DNA of 64,000 nt from Tetrastigma voinierianum (Eukaryota; Streptophyta; Magnoliopsida; Vitales; Vitaceae): NCBI GenBank assembly GCA_016808115.1, contig JAEQBH010000294.1:682001-746000 (forward strand), in the 5' to 3' direction. The notes under the pieces are model-generated. The model worked only from the letters and a program-made list of their open reading frames with translations. It had not been told where the DNA came from and made no database searches. Position numbers and translations under genes: made by a program. Shown here in pieces: positions 57,901 through 64,000 of this stretch. The stretch's first letter is position 1. Every line of letters begins with the position of its first letter.

Positions 57901-59167
57901 CTATTCTTCATTTGGATTTCCTCCTAAGTAATGCTTCAACCTCTGACCATTTACTTTCAATTCATCTCTAGAATTGGTTTTCAATGTCACTGCTCTAAAA
58001 GGGGTAACTTCAACTACTATGTATGGACCACTCCACCTTGACTTGAGTTTTCTTGGAAAAAGTTTTAGCTTGGAATTGTACAGTAGGACTATCTCTCCTA
58101 CTTTGAACTCTTTCCTAAGAATCTTCTGATCATGCCACGTTTTAGTCTTATCTATGTAGATTCTAGCATTATCATAGGCTTTTGCATTTCTCGCCTTTCG
58201 CCATTCATTCGAGTAGTTCCTCTCTTTAGTGTACTTTGAAACCACAATTCATTTTCTTGATGGCCCACATAGCTTTATATTCAAGCTCAAGAGGGAGATG
58301 GCAAGGTTTTCAAAATACTCATCTCATATGGGGACATTCCAATAGAGATTTATAGGCAAAATTCCGTAAGCTCACAAGGCATCATTTAGCTTGATCGACC
58401 AATCTTCCGCCGGGTGTTTACTGCCTTTTCCAATATGTTTTTTATCTCCCCGTTGATATTTCGTCATTCATTTGATTGAGGGTGATAAGCCAATCTCATA
58501 ACATGCCTGGACTCATATTCGTTTATGAGTTTTGCAAACATTTTGTTTGCAAAATGGCTCCCCTCATCACTGATGATTATCCTTAGGGCTCCAAATCTGC
58601 TCAAGATATTTCTTTGAATAAACCCCACCACAGTGTTAGCATCATTCCTTAGACAAGCTATAGCTTCCACCCATTTGGATTCATAGTCCACAACTAGGAG
58701 AATGTATTGATTTCCAAATGAGGGTGGGAAGGTCCCATAAAATCTATCCCCCATATATAAAAAATCTGCACCACTAGGATCCCTTGTAGAAGCATCTCAT
58801 TTCTTCTGCCTATATTGCCCATTCTCTGACATCTATCACAATGTTTCATCCATTCAAAATAGTCTTTGAATATAGTAGGCCAATAAAAACCTGATTGGAG
58901 AATTTTCTGGGCTATTCTTTCTCCTGCAAAGTGTCCTCCATATGGTGATGCATGACATTTATCAATAATTCCACCTTGCTCATCTTCTAGCACACATATT
59001 CTGATGATCTGATATACCCCTTTTCTAAACAACAGTGGGTCATCCCATATATATACTCTGGTATCAGTTCTCAACTTTCTTTTCTGTTGGTAGCTGAAAT
59101 CTGATGGCATAATTCCATAAGCTAAATAATTAACAATATCAACATACCAGGGTAATTGGACTAACAC
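57901..59167 (-). pseudogene. pol (IN): G3 integrase
   Basis: Zinc-finger text CHASPYGGHFAGERIAQKIL, FYWPTIFKDYFEWMKHCDRC (His/Cys ligands present) and IWGIDFMG (first Asp) in one frame (59167 to 58694), a frameshift near 58735, then FGNQYILLVVDYESKWVEAI and IIISDEGSHFANK (second Asp kept, following Gly changed to Glu), YHPQSNE then a stop where the GQAE catalytic Glu belongs, and the C-terminal LKSRWSGPYIVVEV (58245-57901). Confidence 0.9.
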
Positions 59168-59169
59168 CT

Positions 59170-59711
59170 GAAAAAGCTGCTCATCAGGGAAATTTTCTTC
59201 TATTTATGTCCTTATTTCCTTTTCAGTAGGTTATTCCATTCTTGATAAGTGATCAACTATCACATTGTCACTACCCTTTTTGTCTTTTATTTCTAAATCA
59301 AATTCTTGCAGCAACAATACCCATCTGATCAGTCTTGGTTTAGCATCTTTCTTTGCCATCAGATATCTAATTGCAACATGATCAGTGTGTATAATAACAT
59401 GAGACCCCAATATGTAAGGCCTGGATTTTCACAAGCAAATACCATTTGCCAACATCTCATTTTCTATGGTTGAGTAGTTCTCTTGTACCTCATTGAAGGT
59501 TTTGTTGGATAAAATATATGGCCCTGAAGATCTTTTCAATTCTTTGTCTCAAAACTGCTCCCATAGTATAGTCATTGACATCACACATGATTTCAAACTC
59601 TTGGTTCCAGTTTGGTGTTGCCATGATGGGATCTATTACCAATTTGGATTTAATTTCTTTAAATGCAAACCTGCATAATTTAGCAAAGTCAAACTTTGCA
59701 TCCTTTTCCAA
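59170..59711 (-). pseudogene. pol (RH): G3 RNase H
   Basis: FEIMCDVNDYTMGAVLRQR (start of RNase H; the usual 'CDASDxAxGAVLGQR' with changes next to the catalytic Asp), then in another frame a 'VIIHTDHVAIRYLMAKKDAK'-like segment near 59330-59400, and the D.LSR tail near 59240. Two frame changes and a stop. Confidence 0.8.
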
Positions 59712-60913
59712 CAGTCTGCATAATGGTCTGGAAATTTTTTAGAAGTCCTTTATAAATCTTATGTAAAATCCAGTATGTCCTAGGAAACATCTTATCCTTT
59801 TTACTGTTGTAAGTGGCAATAGAGTTTTTATGACAGAAACCTTAGCTTGGTCCACTTCTAGCCCAGCTGCAGAAATTTTGTGTCCCAAGACAATTCCTTC
59901 TTTTACCATGAAATGACATTTCTCTCAATTCAAAGCTAAATTCTTGTCTTGGCACCTTTGAAGTAAAGTCTCTAAATTTTTCAGGCAATGCTCGAAACTA
60001 GATCCATAAACTGAGAAGTCATCCATAAAAATTTCCATAGCCTCTTCCACCAAATCTGAGAATATATCATATCTTTTGGAAGGTGGTAAGAGCAATGGGA
60101 TAACCAAAATGGCATTCTTCTAAAAGCAAAGGTGCCATAAGGACATGTAAAAGTAGTTTTCTCCTGGTTCTTAGGGGTTATGGCAATTTGATTATAACCA
60201 GAATATCTATCAAGAAAACAGAAGTAAGGGTGTCCAGCCAACCTGTCTAGCATTTGATCAATAGAGAGCAAAGGATAGTGATCCTTTCTAGTTGTTGTGT
60301 TCATTTTTCTGTAATCAATGCAAACCCTTCATCCTGTTACAGTTCTTGTTGGAATCAATTCATTTTTCTCATTTCTAATGACTGTGAATCCACCCTTTTT
60401 GGGAACAACATGAAATAGGCCCACCCAAGGGCTGTTTGAGATTGCATAGATAAATCTTACATTCAGCCATTTTAATACCTCATTTCTGACAACTTCTTTC
60501 ATCACTGGGTTCAGTCTTCTCTGATGTTCAATTGGTGTTTTTGCATTCTCCTCTAGGAGGATTTTATGTATGCAAATAGAAGGACTGATCCCTTTCAAGT
60601 CTTCTACTGACCAAGCAATGACTTCTTCATATTTCTTGAGAGTTCATAGCAGTTTTTTTTGTTTTTCTTCTATCAAATCAGCAGCTATGATCACTGGTTT
60701 TGATTTTTATGATCCTAAGAAGGCATACTTCAGATGTTTGGGTAATTCTTTCAAAATCAGCCCCTCATAAATTTTTTCTTCTCTTTGTACCTTATCTTTA
60801 CTGTTATTTGATTTTTCTGTATTGCCTTCATTTAAACTGAATATTGTTTCTTTAATGTCAAAACTGGAATTAAGATATTCAACATCATGAGCCTTAATAT
60901 ACTGAAAATTCAT
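59712..60913 (-). pseudogene. pol (RT): G3 reverse transcriptase
   Basis: Starts with the ELPKHLKYAFLGS linker end (about 60715), then MKGISPSICIHKILLEEN, RRLNPVMKEVVRNEVLKWL, FHVVPKKGGFTVIRNEKNEL (60329-60598), the palm blocks DQMLDRLAGHPYFCFLDRYS and FTCPYGTFAFRRMPF, a frameshift near 60118, and the active site EAMEIFMDDFSVYGSSFEHC with both Asp present (about 60018-60029). Nearly complete apart from three frame breaks. Confidence 0.9.
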
Positions 60914-61480
60914 CTCATTCTCATTGATAAAATTCTAAAACTTACAATCACAATTCAATTCAGGACTAATGGGAACAAATTGTTCTACAATCTTACTTTC
61001 ATCATTTTCACAATCATATTGTTTCAGGCTTTGATTCAAATTGAAATATATTGCTTCATCTCCTACTTTAAGAGTGAGTTCTCCCTTCTTAACATCTATC
61101 AAGGTAGCTCATGTGGCTAGGAAAGGCCTTCCAAGTAGCTGTAGGACTTGTGTGTCTTCCTTCATGTCCATTACTAGGAAGTCCACAGGGAAAATAAATT
61201 TTCCCACCTTGATGAGTACATCTTCAAGGACTCCCTCTGGTTGAGCCATAGTCTTATCTGCCATCTATAAGGTCATATATGTGGGAGTAAACTCCCCCAA
61301 ACTCAGTCTCTTCACTATAGATAGTGGCATCAAGTTGATGCTTTCCCTTGAATCACATTAAGCCTTCCCAAATTCAACATTCCCTATGGTGCAGGGGATG
61401 GTTAAGCTGTCAGGATCCTGCATCTTTAAAGGCAAATTCTTCTGAATTACTAAACTGCAGGTGGCTGTCAAGCTCACCAC
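60914..61480 (-). pseudogene. pol (PR): G3 protease
   Basis: 'CTIGNVEFGKA' then a stop, CDSRESINLMPLS, where the usual active site CDLGASINLMP has kept Asp but lost the following residues, then MADKTMAQPEGVLEDVLIKV and FIFPVDFLVMDMKEDTQVLQ (about 61120-61260) and LLGRPFLAT, the conserved flap and end of the Athila protease. Inactive as it stands. Confidence 0.8.
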
Positions 61481-63290
61481 TCATTCTTCAGCAAATCTCC
61501 TCTTCTTGCTCAGAATATCCTTTAGAAACTTTTCATAATTAGGCATTTGAGCCAATGCCTCAACAAAAGGTATGTTTATCTCTATCTTCTTGAACATGTC
61601 CAAGAATTTAGAGAACTGCACTTCCATCTTTGCTCTTTGCAGCCTTTGAGGAAATGGAACAGAGGGCATATATGCTTGCACCTCTTTTTTCTTCTTCAAG
61701 TTTCTTTCCTCTATTAGTTGTCCTTGCTGCACTTTTTTCTTTCTACTCTCTTTAGTCTTTTCTAAACTGCCCAGCTTGATTTCTTCTTCAATTTTTGCTT
61801 GCTTTTCTTTCTCAATCTTTCTCTTTTCATTTTCTTTTATGTTTTCAAACTCTGCCACTCCTTAGAGTCACTACCATACAGTCCTTAGGATTCTTCTTAG
61901 TATCACTTGGGAAGGCATCCTTCGATTGGTTCTGCATTGCTAGGGCCAACTACCCCACTTGTGTCTCCAGATTTTTTAAAGATGTATTTGTATTGGCTTG
62001 AAACACAATTGTTTTTACCTGGACTGCTGCTAGCTCAACAAACTTTTGTTCATGAATGCTCAGTAGTCTTTTGTTCTCTCCCATGAAGCTCAACATCTAC
62101 TCCTCAAAAGACTAGGACCATTGGGCCATGTTCTCAACTCTATGGCTACTCTGCTGCTGCTGTCCTTGGAACCCATGTGGAGCATTCTATTGTTGATAGT
62201 TCTGCACAGGTCTTTAATCTTGCTGTGCTCTACCTCCATATGAGAAATTCTCATGGTTCCTTAATGCTGGTGTGTAGTGGGTTGGAAGGTTGGTGTTAGG
62301 CTTGAAATTGTAACTTTTGTTTCCACCCATAAACTGAGCCTCCTCCACCTAATAGGGACCCTCATGAGCAAGTCCCTCATCAGTGATACTCTTGTGCTCA
62401 TTTCCTTCAATTGTTCCCTTTTCATGTGTTGAATGCATTCTTCTATCCTAGTTTCCCAACTTATTCATCAATGTATCAATCTTTACCTCTATAGCAGTCA
62501 TCCTATTCAACTCTATTACACCACCTCCTCTCAGTCTGCTACTGCTCCTTGAAGTTTCAAATGGAGCTCTATAGTTGCTTTTGGCCAAATCTTCAATAAG
62601 CTTGTTGAGATCTTCAACACTCTTTCTCTTGAATGCTCAATAATAGGCTGCATCTATGATCCCCTTGGAGGTGTAGTTCATGGCACGGTAGAAGATGTTC
62701 ATCGATTATTGGTCGAATCAATTGCCATCGTGGGGCATCTCTTCAACGACTTCTTATATCTTTCTAGGCATTATAAGGCTTTCATCTTCTCCTTGATTGA
62801 ACACAATAATCACACCCTCTCATCTCATCTCTTCATGCTTGAAGAAAATCTACTCCTTATGCCTCCACTGGTCCCCTCCCAATTGTTCAGCGATTCAATA
62901 GGCAATGACTTTCAGGCAGTTCTTTGCCACATCTCTCAATGAAAATGGAAAGAGCTACATCTTTATCACTTTAGGTCTCACTTCATTCAGTTTCATGGTG
63001 TTGGCCATTCTCATAAATCTACCCATATGCTCATTGGGGTCTTCATTGGGATGACTAGTATACTTATGTTGCTGTAGTATTATGATAATAGCTAGCTTCA
63101 ACTCAAAGTTGTTGGCCTCTATGACAGGTTGCTTCACAACAAAATATTCATCTCTGATGACTGGTCTCCATAAATCTTCCATCGTCCTCTGCCTTTAAGG
63201 TCTCTCAATTGCCAAATCTAGGATTTTTGATGTGCTTCTTGTTGCTGCGCCGCAGCTGGCAGGATTCGGCCTTCTTGTTTTCTTGATTTC
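61481..63290 (-). pseudogene. gag: G3 gag
   Basis: N-terminus near 63289 (MKSRKQEGRILPAAAQQQEA), capsid segment 63182-62955 (NNFELKLAIIIILQQHKYTS, EDPNEHMGRFMRMANTMKLN), C-terminal coiled parts to about 62000, and the basic, Lys/Glu-rich linker leading to FSKFLDMFKKIEINIPFVEA and KFLKDILSKKRRFAEE (61858-61481). Several stops between. No CCHC knuckle, as in Athila. Confidence 0.8.
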
Positions 63291-63605
63291 ATGAGGTGTC
63301 CTTTCCTAATTCGGTGTCCGATGACAGCAGTTACGCTTCACGAACACCGCCATGTGATAGATTCCTGAAATGGAAATACATTGAGATCAAGTTAGATCAA
63401 TAGATAACCAAAATGTATTATGATATGCTTTCATAAAAGATTAATAGATAAATGCGACTCTACGTAATTAAAACTATTTTTTAAAAATTTTTGATAAAAT
63501 TTAAAAAGAAAAATGTCGAACTAAATTTTCTCTTTGGTAAGAATATTACGATCTTTAAACTTTACTTTCATTTCAATCCGCAACACTTCCTTTTATAAAC
63601 TTAGT
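63291..63605 (-). other. G3 leader, with PBS lost or displaced
   Basis: No clean TGGCGCC site beside the LTR. A weak match (ATGGCGGTGTTCGTGAAG on the - strand, 63336-63353) lies 250 bp inside, so the piece 63354-63605 may be an insertion between PBS and LTR. Nothing coding. Confidence 0.4.
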
Positions 63606-64000
63606 TGACTTATATGAGACCAAAAAGATGTGACCAACTCAGTTTTAGCACTGCTACCAAAGACTTGTTTAACTGAATATATATAAAATCTTTTTTTTTT
63701 TTGTTTAAGTAATAATTTGCAATTTAAATTTGTTTTGGTCTACTTACTGCAAGTGCACAGGTCATTAAAGTAACTAAGAGGATTTTTAAGTCTAGATATC
63801 ATTCCCACGAGGATTGATAGAAAATTTAAAGATTAACTATCCTCGCACTTTAGAATCCTCGCTCTTTGAACTTCGAATTTGAGGATAGATTTAACTTCTA
63901 AAGTAAAGTGAATCGAAATAATGAAATTCTAAATACATGATTAGAGAGTTTACTGGATTGAAATAACACTGGGAATGGAATAGTGTTGTAGTATCCTTTG
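63606..64000 (-). mobile_element. G3 5' LTR, cut by the window end
   Basis: TGACTTATATGAGACC onward matches 50380-50780 with small indels (for example a 40-bp segment of 50440-50480 is missing). About 2.2 kb more is expected past 64000. Confidence 0.9.

Larger units (their letters stand above)
50380..64000 (-). mobile_element. Athila element G3, runs off the window
   Basis: Left LTR 50380-53019, polypurine tract 53020-53036, internal region to 63605, right LTR from 63606 to beyond the window. On the - strand: leader, gag, protease, RT, RNase H, integrase, palindrome array, TATA box, extra ORF, 3' non-coding, 3' LTR. It is the youngest-looking Athila here: longer open frames and fewer indels than G1 or G2. 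Inserted in copia RNase H; the expected target duplication (TTGGT, 50375-50379) cannot be checked at the right end. Confidence 0.9.

Overview
The window is plant nuclear DNA, most likely from a eudicot with a repeat-rich genome. It is a nest of LTR retrotransposons. Lineage-diagnostic pol domains of plant Ty1/copia, Ty3/gypsy chromovirus (Tekay/Del-like) and Ty3/gypsy Athila elements are all present, together with plant-type primer-binding sites. I saw no intact host gene, tRNA, rRNA or organellar gene. Every coding region is broken by stops or frameshifts and is annotated as a pseudogene.

Left part, 1-10156. This holds an AT/C-rich minisatellite, two chromovirus-type LTR remnants in + orientation (about 2330-4373 and about 5000-7182), several microsatellites, and a 1.5 kb foldback or Mutator-like element (about 7747-9268) with long inverted arms built from a hairpin minisatellite.

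Central host element, 10157 to beyond 50379. One old copia element on the + strand (5' LTR 10157-10495, PBS 10497-10508) is split into four pieces by later insertions: gag (11871-12214), gag end and pre-integrase (19479-20240), integrase and RT start (45783-47178), and RT end and RNase H (49738-50379). The reading order continues across every gap.

Insertions into the copia. (1) A chromovirus on the - strand, 12215-19478. (2) A 25.5 kb block, 20241-45782, with a perfect AAGAT target duplication. It is an Athila element on the - strand (called G1) that itself holds a second Athila on the + strand (G2, 23124-37202). (3) A solo LTR on the - strand, 47179-49737, with a perfect ATGAT duplication. 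(4) A third Athila on the - strand (G3), starting at 50380 and running off the window; its second LTR begins at 63606.

The most interesting signal is a regulatory-looking module shared by the Athila elements. Arrays of a CpG-rich palindrome (core TGTCGCGACA, or the ACGTCGCGACGT form in G1) lie immediately upstream of a TATA box in the LTRs. In G3 a second copy of the same array-plus-TATA arrangement lies inside the element, directly in front of an extra ORF in the envelope position (between integrase and the 3' LTR). G1 shows the same order in a weaker form. The extra ORF carries an FYANL-type domain followed by an acidic region and a long coiled coil. This suggests an internal promoter copied from, or convergent with, the LTR promoter.

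For all retrotransposons, domain calls come from reading translated motifs by eye. Boundaries supported by a TG/CA end plus target duplication are exact; others are approximate to tens of bases.
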